Shown here: piece after piece, positions 1 through 8,033 of the stretch
How the letters are laid out: the number at the start of each line of letters is the position of its first letter
How positions within the stretch are numbered: position 1 is the first letter of the stretch
DNA from: Ottelia alismoides
Lineage: Eukaryota; Streptophyta; Magnoliopsida; Alismatales; Hydrocharitaceae
Assembly: GCA_037367405.1 (NCBI GenBank)
Contig: JAZKJV010011400.1
Coordinates: forward strand, 5,826,501-5,890,500
Length of the DNA stretch: 64,000 nt
Direction of reading: 5' to 3'
Position numbers and translations under genes: made by a program
Notes under the pieces: model-generated
Databases searched by the model: none
What the model saw: the letters and a program-made list of their open reading frames with translations, nothing else
Told to the model about the DNA's origin: nothing

Positions 1-1693
1 CTCGGGCAGGTCGTTTGAACTCAACGATTACAATCGCAGAAAAAGGTGGGCCGGAATCCGCAAAGGCTATCGGCCTATTGAAGATGAGAATGTCTGGACG
101 ATCTTTGCTATCTACCTCGACAACATCAACCTGCTCCAGTGGCTTATCGGATGCAAGATAGTAGTGATAAGCCAATTTCTCGTCCAATATCCATAGGTTC
201 ATGTTTTCTACACGAACGTCATCGCATGTCGTTTTGAGTGGGAAGATGATTTCATGGATAGCATCCTCCAACGCATACTTTCCATCGGCTTTCAGTTTCA
301 ACCGCTCATCAAGGAAAGCCAACGTCGCTCTGCGATGAACAACATAGCGTGCGAGCTTGGAAATACCCGATTCATTCCATTCAGCGAGGAATTGTTCGTA
401 TCGCTGGCGAAAGCTCTCTTGCTCAATTGCGGTTGCATCTTTCTCAGCGAGCAATTTCTTATACTCTGCTCGTAGATGCAAATCCCACTCCTGACCTATC
501 TTGTAGAGTTCCACATCGAGTTGTTCTTCGGATAGATTGGATCGAAGTGAATCAATGCGATCAGCTTTGTGCTTCAGGAGAGGACGATACTGTGGTGCAT
601 CCTTCGTAACAAACTCGCTGATTCGCACCTTCTTTGCTTCGTTTAAGGGCTTCGTATATGGATCAAGGTATTCCTTAGCCTTATCGGATGCTGCAAGAAC
701 AATATCTCGCAGGGTTACTTCGTCAGAGAAAAGTCCGTCGTTGTCATGGTCGGGAATGTCGAATTTGGTTCGCTCTTGATTGACATTTGCATCAAGAAAC
801 TTGCTTGACACACATCCAACGTAGAGAAAGCGTCTCCCATCCGAAGGCTCGGTTAATTGTGTTTCCAAGTTTGCCAAAATCTTTGGCAACGATTCGGTGC
901 GTACCGTTCGATTGACGGCACACAAACACAATGAATGACCTATATCTTGAGGCGGAAGTAGGCGGACGTGGGTAATCCGAAAGGACTGATTTTTGACTTT
1001 GAAATCTTGGGTTTTAGAGTCAAGCCGCATCTCCCTGGCAAATAAGTCCTTCAGCTTGATGTCAGTCTTTTCGTAGGCATCATGAAGCCGAATGTCGGGA
1101 CATCCGTTCAGAATAAACATTCCAAGAAAATGCTCGACGATGCGTCTGCCGAGAGTCGTGGCGGATTTTGGACAGCTTTGGTGGTTTCGATAATCGGCTT
1201 TGAATCCAACCAGACGAATTGTGGTCTTGATTGGATCGCCGTTCGCTTCAATTACCTTCGTGTTCTCGACTCCACTACTGCTCAGCGTAAACTCAAATGA
1301 CCGTAAATAGCTTTTGCCGCCTTTTGTGAAGACGCTGCTAACTTCAGCTTTCTCAAATGCCTTCAACCAAAGAAGTCTTCCAACACCCTTGCCACCTTTC
1401 GACTTTTTCTTTGTGCTATCCGATGTTTGGAATGACTTGAAGTTCTCGTCGGTAAATCCAACTCCATTGTCATGCACAACAAAGCCAATGATCGGCTGAT
1501 TGGGTAAAAGCTCGCCGTCAATCAAGCTGCCTTGGGAGGTATCTCGAATAACTTCAATATCAATTTGACCGTCAGTTGTCTTGGCTTCCTCTAGCGAATG
1601 GATTGAGTTGCTGATTGCTTCAAATAAGGGGAATAGTCCGTTGGAAAGTGGCAATTTGGTATTGCCGATACGTCCTCGTAGGTCAATGTCCAT
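1..1693 (-). CDS. GHKL (MORC/Hsp90-like) ATPase with PD-(D/E)XK-like motif, partial at window edge
   Basis: The frame is open from an ATG at 1693 to the window edge, giving 564 residues of an unfinished protein. The N-terminus shows the GHKL ATPase signature: E25..N29 in FEAISNS (N-box), DNGVGF at 75-80 (G1) and GGKGVGR at 100-106 (G2). The middle, around residues 370-460, is rich in charged helices. Close to the edge, RPDILIFNRP is followed about 20 residues later by IVIVEFKRP, a PD...ExK pattern like that of PD-(D/E)XK nucleases. It is the last gene of a four-gene minus-strand run, 48 nt behind the helicase/nuclease gene, whose TGA lies in the same frame with 16 sense codons in between. A GTG four codons upstream of the ATG is an alternative start. 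The ATPase call is firm; the nuclease call is inference, because the C-terminus is missing. Confidence 0.8.
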   Translation of the reverse strand, partial: MDIDLRGRIGNTKLPLSNGLFPLFEAISNSIHSLEEAKTTDGQIDIEVIRDTSQGSLIDGELLPNQPIIGFVVHDNGVGFTDENFKSFQTSDSTKKKSKGGKGVGRLLWLKAFEKAEVSSVFTKGGKSYLRSFEFTLSSSGVENTKVIEANGDPIKTTIRLVGFKADYRNHQSCPKSATTLGRRIVEHFLGMFILNGCPDIRLHDAYEKTDIKLKDLFAREMRLDSKTQDFKVKNQSFRITHVRLLPPQDIGHSLCLCAVNRTVRTESLPKILANLETQLTEPSDGRRFLYVGCVSSKFLDANVNQERTKFDIPDHDNDGLFSDEVTLRDIVLAASDKAKEYLDPYTKPLNEAKKVRISEFVTKDAPQYRPLLKHKADRIDSLRSNLSEEQLDVELYKIGQEWDLHLRAEYKKLLAEKDATAIEQESFRQRYEQFLAEWNESGISKLARYVVHRRATLAFLDERLKLKADGKYALEDAIHEIIFPLKTTCDDVRVENMNLWILDEKLAYHYYLASDKPLEQVDVVEVDSKDRPDILIFNRPIAFADSGPPFSAIVIVEFKRPAR

Positions 1694-1741
1694 ATCGTGG
1701 GCCACCTCTTGATAGAACTTGGCTTTGTGTGAACAGAATTG

Positions 1742-4700
1742 TCATTCTGCCACCACCTTCGTCAGCAGCGTTTTGATGTACGTCTCTTTGTCGTCTCGCT
1801 GAAACAGAACATGGCATTCTTGGAGTTCAGCCTTGGTCATACCTTCGCCCCACATCGGTATGTTCTGGTAGGGGGTAGGTGAGACGATGAACGAGTTAAG
1901 TACAACGGAAGTATCACTCTTGTGCAGACGGGCCTCGATGTCCTTGATGGTTCGATAGAACTGAACCTTGGGGTTTGATGAGCCGTCGTCAAGCTGGCGC
2001 AACCCTTTAGGGTCAACGAAGGTGACGTATTGCTTCTTGCCAACTAGCAACCACAAAATGAAGTCCGGGTAAAAGTTGCCTGCTTCAAAGAAGCCAATAC
2101 CACGCCTACTGACGTTGCGTAGCAAGAAAAGCTCTTTGTCTTTGAAAAACTCTTCGTCTTCTTCACGGAACTTCTTCAGGTCAAGCACAAAATCAGCCTC
2201 GCCATCGTTGAGCGAAACAGGCTTGATTTCAATCAGCTTGCTTTTGCTCAAATGCAGTAGCGGTTGATAGAGATGGCTACCGAACCAATAGGCTGAAAGG
2301 TTGCCGATCTCGCAGTTGGCCTTGAATGCCTTTTTGTTTATCTGGTCCTTGAGTGCCTCTAAGCCGACCTTGATGTTCTCTGCTGACTCGTCAATTAGCA
2401 GACGATACTCTTGCACGAAGTTCGGATCGTCCTCCCGAAGCTCATGATATTCCAAGTGGTCCGCTTCCCACTCCTGCTTTTTGTGCTTGTAGAATCGGTC
2501 GATGTACTTCTTGAGCAAGGCAACAGCTATTTCTTCCCATTTCCGAACTCGGTCAAATCGGTTGAACTCCATCTCTGCTGATGGAATGAATAACCGATAC
2601 CAGTTGGGATTACGAAGCAACTTCATAATGCTTTCACGAGGCAGATTCAGGTTGTACCAAGATCGCTCGTTCTTGAAGTGTTGCAATTCAAAGTAGATAG
2701 CATCCACATTCATGAAGGCCAAGTGCTTGTCCAGAAAAACACCTTGCTCCATTACCGCCGTATCGGTCGGTGCGCCAACCCCCTTGCTCTGCTGCGCCTG
2801 AATTTTGGGATACCAGTTGATTGTCACAGGATGTTTGAGCAAAAACGAATTCGGTTCATCCAATGTTGGTTTCTGTTTGCATTGGCGCTTGAAATCTACT
2901 CCTTCCTTGAGTCGAATGCTCGTCAGCTTCTTGCCATCTAGGTTCTTTATGACAGGAAGAACAAACTCAATGCGATCCTCGTTGGCTGGGAGTCCTTCAT
3001 CTTCCAGGTACTCTTTGAACTGCTGCATGTACTGCGCACGAATGCCGAAAATGTTCAGCGTTTCGAGCAGGTTGATGTGCTGCGGCTTTTGAATCCCATC
3101 AAGCTGGCTGCTTCGTTTTAGGCACATTCCTAAGCCTTTGAGCCGAACTCCACGTCCGAATAGCTGAATGATCTCCGACCCTTCGGACTTGCCGACGTTC
3201 ATCAAGCCCATCGTGCTAACACGCCAACTATTCCATCCCTCCGTAAACTTCTTTGAACCGATGAGGATGTTGATCGTTGAATCAGCGGAACTTAGCTTTG
3301 CGAACAGCGAGCCTGAGAACTCCTTGTCGTCCACCGTCATGAAGTCTGGATGCTCCTCGCACAATTTGCAAAGGCTAGAGGTATCTCCAACATTGATTAG
3401 TCCGAAGGCTTCGTTTTCACCGAGACGGAGAGCAATCTCACCGTCTGTACCCTTCAGATTAAGAACGTGCAACTTGGCCTGAGTCGGTGAGTTGAACAGA
3501 AGTTGAAGGATGCTGCTGTACATCTCTTCGCCAGTCTGCTTTGTTTGGCTCAAGTAGCCAAAAGCGGTTGCGAAGATTTCGTTTTTACGATTATCCAGAA
3601 GTCCTGGCTTACCACTCAGTAACCGATCTAGCAGCTTGACTGTGCGGCGTTTGTCTTTGACGAACTCGGCTAAGAATAGAAGGATGTCTACAACGTCCGA
3701 AACTTTCTTTTTGTTCTCGGATCGGACGGCATTCACACTACCTCCAACAAAAACCCAAAGTGGGTTTTCAAGGAGGAATGGACGAAACTCAGCAGGCTTA
3801 TCTCGGTAAAGTCTTTGCTGTTGGTAGAAGGCGAGCAAGCAGGCGGTGAGATACAACTTACGCTTATCTTCATCTTGGTCATCTGCAAGGTTGAGGATGC
3901 GGTAGTCTTTACCAAATCCATCCCGATAAAAATACTTGTAAGAGTAGTCGAACAATATGCACTTGGCGTATTCCTGCTCCAGCGCCTTGTTGCTACTGGC
4001 CTTCATTGCCTGTCCGAACGTAGCGGAATACTCAAAGGAAAATCCCTGCTCGCAAAGTCTGCGACGGGCCTCCATCCACCGACCGGCCTCTTTTCCGCTT
4101 GAACCACGATGGCCTTCGTCCACAAGCACGAGGTTCTTGCCTTCAAAAGCGTCGATAGCTACGGTCTTTTCCCCCATATCCTCACGCAGCTTATGGATGT
4201 CGATAATCTCAATGGTATTCCCCGAAAAAAGCGTTTTACCATCCTTTGAGAAAAGATCGGCATCCAATCCTGCTGCTTGGAATTCCAGAAGGTGCTGCTT
4301 GGATAGTCCTTCATTGGGAGTAAGCAGAATGATTCGATTAAGCTCTCGGCTCTTGCCATGTAGTTCCAAGTAGTGCTTGTACTGAAGAAGGTTGACGTGC
4401 ATCAGCAGTGTCTTGCCACTGCCAGTAGCATTCCAAAAGGCAATCTTTCGCAGGTCAGCAAGTTCGTAAGCTGGAATCTTGTCTTTGTCTAGCTTGTCGG
4501 CATTGAACTTGGTCACAAACTCGTTTAGGTCACTCAGGAGCTTAGTCGGATCACGAAAGAAACGGTCCAGATAGACTTCCGTGAACAGCAGCGACAACCA
4601 TTGAAAATACTTCCATCTAATTGGTTCGTTGCGGCGTTCATTAAGTCTGAGCGTATGCTTGACGATGTTTTGGTCGTGTCCAAGCAGCACATCACCAGGA

Positions 4701-4933
4701 AACTCCTCCAGTTCCCACAGCGCACGGAACACGGCAAGGAATTTGTGGTTGTTATCCTCATTCAGACCTTCAAGTTCCGCCGACTTAAACGGTTCGGCAA
4801 GTTGCTCAAAGCTCTTTTTGTCAAAGAGCCAAAGCATCCATTGAAGAAGCACGAGCTTCTGATCGAATTTCAACGGGACCGCTTCAGGCACTAGCGTTGC
4901 GGTTGTTGAGCGAGATGTTCTTCGTTTTGCCAT
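1742..4933 (-). CDS. Superfamily 2 (ResIII-like) helicase with C-terminal PD-(D/E)XK-like nuclease site
   Basis: This 1063-residue protein resembles type III restriction (Res) subunits. Walker A is ATGSGKTL near residues 169-176, Walker B/motif II is VDEGH near 271-275, motif III is SATF, and a C-terminal helicase half contains IIQLFGRGVRLKG. Near residues 956-976, PDFILWLL...VTFVDPKG gives a D-x(n)-D-x-K arrangement, consistent with a nuclease active site as in Res subunits. The start at 4933 is chosen because AAGGAG sits six bases upstream and ten bases after the methyltransferase stop; an upstream ATG at 4990 would overlap that gene. It is probably the translocase and cutting subunit paired with the neighbouring methyltransferase. 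The helicase is certain from motifs; the nuclease site is a pattern match. Confidence 0.85.
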   Translation of the reverse strand: MAKRRTSRSTTATLVPEAVPLKFDQKLVLLQWMLWLFDKKSFEQLAEPFKSAELEGLNEDNNHKFLAVFRALWELEEFPGDVLLGHDQNIVKHTLRLNERRNEPIRWKYFQWLSLLFTEVYLDRFFRDPTKLLSDLNEFVTKFNADKLDKDKIPAYELADLRKIAFWNATGSGKTLLMHVNLLQYKHYLELHGKSRELNRIILLTPNEGLSKQHLLEFQAAGLDADLFSKDGKTLFSGNTIEIIDIHKLREDMGEKTVAIDAFEGKNLVLVDEGHRGSSGKEAGRWMEARRRLCEQGFSFEYSATFGQAMKASSNKALEQEYAKCILFDYSYKYFYRDGFGKDYRILNLADDQDEDKRKLYLTACLLAFYQQQRLYRDKPAEFRPFLLENPLWVFVGGSVNAVRSENKKKVSDVVDILLFLAEFVKDKRRTVKLLDRLLSGKPGLLDNRKNEIFATAFGYLSQTKQTGEEMYSSILQLLFNSPTQAKLHVLNLKGTDGEIALRLGENEAFGLINVGDTSSLCKLCEEHPDFMTVDDKEFSGSLFAKLSSADSTINILIGSKKFTEGWNSWRVSTMGLMNVGKSEGSEIIQLFGRGVRLKGLGMCLKRSSQLDGIQKPQHINLLETLNIFGIRAQYMQQFKEYLEDEGLPANEDRIEFVLPVIKNLDGKKLTSIRLKEGVDFKRQCKQKPTLDEPNSFLLKHPVTINWYPKIQAQQSKGVGAPTDTAVMEQGVFLDKHLAFMNVDAIYFELQHFKNERSWYNLNLPRESIMKLLRNPNWYRLFIPSAEMEFNRFDRVRKWEEIAVALLKKYIDRFYKHKKQEWEADHLEYHELREDDPNFVQEYRLLIDESAENIKVGLEALKDQINKKAFKANCEIGNLSAYWFGSHLYQPLLHLSKSKLIEIKPVSLNDGEADFVLDLKKFREEDEEFFKDKELFLLRNVSRRGIGFFEAGNFYPDFILWLLVGKKQYVTFVDPKGLRQLDDGSSNPKVQFYRTIKDIEARLHKSDTSVVLNSFIVSPTPYQNIPMWGEGMTKAELQECHVLFQRDDKETYIKTLLTKVVAE

Positions 4934-4943
4934 ATTCGACTCC

Positions 4944-7900
4944 TTATACGTCCTGTACATCGAACATGAGGCGTTGGAACTCTTCTTCAATCAATCGGAC
5001 CTTCCAAGTTTGATCTGGCCGACGAAGGTTCTCTAGGTTGTTGTCACCGTTGACGTAGAACACGTCATAAACCATTTCACGGGTATTGTAATCTTGCTTC
5101 TCGAACCACTTGTCGAGAGTGTCATTGTCCATTTGGTCAATGTTGCGCCAAAGCACCAATACTCGGTCGCCATTAGGAGCAGTGCCTTCAACCACTCGTA
5201 CCGATGGTCCGTCTTTCTTGAGAGGGATTACATCAATGTGCTTCACCGTCAGACCCAAGAGCCAATTGAAAGTTTCGACTAAATCGACATTTACCAACTG
5301 AGTCTCGCCGTTTCGTTCGACCCGCAACTTGTATTCGTACGGGTTGCGGAACGACTCGACATTCAGTAATGACTGGCTACCACGACTCTCAACGTCGAGC
5401 ATGTAGGACAGTAGGTACTGCTCACGAACATCAGGATCGTCCTCCAAAATCAAGTCTTGCTGGCTGGTACGCTTTAGTTCCAGGTTGTTTAGGGCATCTT
5501 CGTATGATTCGAGACGAAACGTGCTGAAACTCCCACCGCCTTTCCATGCAACAGTGCGACTAATTCCTCGATCCTCGCCGTGCAAGACCGCCTTCAGTCG
5601 CTTGAGTGGTTTGTCACCAAAGTAAATAGCAGATTCGACGATCACCCACCGGCGATTCATTTTTTGAGCAACGGCAGCGGTTGTCCCGGTGCCTGCAAAA
5701 AAGTCGAGAACGATGTCTCCTTCATCGCTTCCCAACTCAATTAGGCGACTAAGCAGCGCCTCCGGCTTTTTGCCTTTAGGGAGATCAACACCGCCTTCAT
5801 TGTGCAGGTCATTGGGCAGCACATCTATCCAAATGTCTGAAGCACGTTCGGCTGTGGCGAGCCGGTCGCCAATCTGCATTAGCTTATCTCGGTAAAAGAT
5901 GAGTTTTTTGCCGTTGCGAAGGTAAGCATCGGCGAAACCCTCACGCTTGTAAAGCAAAACGTCGTCGCCAGACTTGGCTGACTTTTCAACCCACTCTCGG
6001 AATTCTGCACCAACACCGGCGATGTCCACCGTTACTGGCTGACATACAGCATCGGCGTTCTCGTAGACGAAAGACGTTAGACTTGACTCGTACTGCTCGC
6101 CCAAGTGCGCCCGAAGCTCACGCTTCTCTACACCAACGTAGGATGAGAATGCGTCCAGCAGAGAAACGAATTCCCAATGTTTGTAGTGGGCATTTCGATT
6201 TTTCACGAAAGTGCTATAGCGTTCATCACGCTCCCTCTCTGCATAGACCGTGTTTCCAGTCCAAACATCTCGATTTTTTGCATAGATCAATACATATTCC
6301 GATACGTTTACAACACCAGGGTTAATCACCTTGTGGCCTGTGACACTCGCTCGTTTCACCGTGATGATCGAAATACGGTTCTCTCTACCGAATAGCAAGT
6401 CGAGAATGGCTTGAAGAGTTCCGAGTTCTTCGCCACCGATGCTGACCATGATTGCCCCATCATCGGAGAGCAAGTCATGAGCGAGAGCTATTCGATCATG
6501 CAAGCATGAACACCAGCTTGAATGCTGGTAATGGTCTTTGTAAAGGAACTCGTCGGAGCCAGTGTTGTAAGGAGGGTCAATGTAGATGCAACGAACTTTT
6601 CCTTTTAGCGAATCGTGTAGCAATGATAGGGCATGAAGATTGTCCCCGTGGATCATCCAGCGAGGTTGGGCGTCGTACAGCGCATCTGCTCTTGCAAAAA
6701 GTGCGTTCCTGAACTGTGCCGAGAAAAACCTAGTGTCGACCGGTAATGTCGGGTTTGCCTTCAAAAAACCAACCTTTAATGGCTTTGAATAGCCCGGATG
6801 AGTCAAATCCTGCTCAATTGTATTTATGGCGAACAGCCGTACCCACTCCTCCCTCTGACGGTCGTTTTCAGCGATCTCGGGGTAAAGCTCTTCTGGAATT
6901 CGGTCCAGTGAGATACAGCAGTTCGACTCAACCACGAATTTTTTCTTGAGCCAGATTTTCTTCTGGAAATTTTCAAGTTGTTCCAGAAAACGGATTATCT
7001 TGTGGCCGATATTTCGTATCACTTTGATCTGGCTAAGATACTGCTCCACTTTCGGTGTCGATTCGTGTTCGATGTCGTCTAGGTGCATAACTTCGTTCTT
7101 GATGAAGAAGTCTAGTTCCCTACAAAGAAACCCGCCTAAGTCTTTGTGAATGAAGTAGTCGAAGGTATTGCGGGCTGTGTATTGGAAAAGATGCTTTTCC
7201 AGCACTGTGCGATCTCGCCGCTTATCGGTCGGGGCGGGTTTACCCAACTCTTGCGACCACTTCTCGAATCCAGGAGTTTTCAGGACCTTTTCGATTGCCT
7301 GTTTGTTGAGGTCTTCTTGTTTCTCCTTGCCCTCAAATGGTCGATACTCAAAGCGAACGAATAATTCACCGTTCTCTTCTGAAAGTGGCTTATCCGCAAG
7401 AACGAAGCGACGTTCTTTGCCAGGGGCAGCCTTGTTGTTGTCTTGTTCGGTAGATGCCGCTACGAGATGCACTCGAACTCGCTTGTCTCCTGCAACCTTA
7501 AAGGTATAGTCTCGGAATGTCTCGCTACTCTTGACGTAATACTGGTCTGCGTTTGCCCAATGCAACTTGACCTCTTCGCCCTCGTATGGAATGGCATAGA
7601 CACCCTCCTTGTATCTGCGCAGCGAGATGAAGTCGCCTTCGCTGTAGTAGCGGCGAAAGAAGTTGAACAAGTGCGAGAATACTTCGTTCTCCAAGGCTGT
7701 AACATCCACAGCGGAGCCTTCAAGCTGCTGACGAAGTTCCTTCACCTTTGGAGATTCATCTGGGTTCATTCCCGCATTGGTGATGTTAGCAATCAGCTTG
7801 TCCAGTTCATTCTGGAGAACTGACTTGTCTGCCGACTTGTATTGCTTGAAGGCCGACTGGACTTGAGGAAGCAAATCCTTATCCAAAAAACGTACAACCT

Positions 7901-8009
7901 CATCACGCTTTTGGTTCATGATGCGGTAAATGCCGAAGTCCAAGTCTGCCTGATCCAACTGGAACAGTTCTTGGAGTAGTCCTCGGAGTTTTTCGAGATT
8001 CGTCGCCAC
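4944..8009 (-). CDS. Site-specific DNA adenine methyltransferase, Mod-like, large
   Basis: A 1021-residue N6-adenine methyltransferase. The catalytic motif DPPYNTGSDEF lies near residues 478-488, and the SAM-binding motif DFFAGTGTT follows near 763. This is the beta-class order (catalytic motif first) typical of type III Mod proteins. About 440 residues precede the catalytic domain and contain helical stretches and the segment HLFQYTARNTFDYFIHKDLGG. A target-recognition region probably lies between the two motifs, and about 200 residues follow the SAM motif. The start is GTG at 8009 with AAGGAT upstream. The SNF2 helicase gene ends 24 nt upstream and the ResIII gene starts 10 nt downstream, so the three genes are very likely one transcript. 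Role: it marks host DNA so that the associated helicases and nucleases spare it (inference from family). Confidence 0.88.
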   Translation of the reverse strand: MATNLEKLRGLLQELFQLDQADLDFGIYRIMNQKRDEVVRFLDKDLLPQVQSAFKQYKSADKSVLQNELDKLIANITNAGMNPDESPKVKELRQQLEGSAVDVTALENEVFSHLFNFFRRYYSEGDFISLRRYKEGVYAIPYEGEEVKLHWANADQYYVKSSETFRDYTFKVAGDKRVRVHLVAASTEQDNNKAAPGKERRFVLADKPLSEENGELFVRFEYRPFEGKEKQEDLNKQAIEKVLKTPGFEKWSQELGKPAPTDKRRDRTVLEKHLFQYTARNTFDYFIHKDLGGFLCRELDFFIKNEVMHLDDIEHESTPKVEQYLSQIKVIRNIGHKIIRFLEQLENFQKKIWLKKKFVVESNCCISLDRIPEELYPEIAENDRQREEWVRLFAINTIEQDLTHPGYSKPLKVGFLKANPTLPVDTRFFSAQFRNALFARADALYDAQPRWMIHGDNLHALSLLHDSLKGKVRCIYIDPPYNTGSDEFLYKDHYQHSSWCSCLHDRIALAHDLLSDDGAIMVSIGGEELGTLQAILDLLFGRENRISIITVKRASVTGHKVINPGVVNVSEYVLIYAKNRDVWTGNTVYAERERDERYSTFVKNRNAHYKHWEFVSLLDAFSSYVGVEKRELRAHLGEQYESSLTSFVYENADAVCQPVTVDIAGVGAEFREWVEKSAKSGDDVLLYKREGFADAYLRNGKKLIFYRDKLMQIGDRLATAERASDIWIDVLPNDLHNEGGVDLPKGKKPEALLSRLIELGSDEGDIVLDFFAGTGTTAAVAQKMNRRWVIVESAIYFGDKPLKRLKAVLHGEDRGISRTVAWKGGGSFSTFRLESYEDALNNLELKRTSQQDLILEDDPDVREQYLLSYMLDVESRGSQSLLNVESFRNPYEYKLRVERNGETQLVNVDLVETFNWLLGLTVKHIDVIPLKKDGPSVRVVEGTAPNGDRVLVLWRNIDQMDNDTLDKWFEKQDYNTREMVYDVFYVNGDNNLENLRRPDQTWKVRLIEEEFQRLMFDVQDV

Positions 8010-8033
8010 GTCGTCTATCCTTGGGGTTAATGA

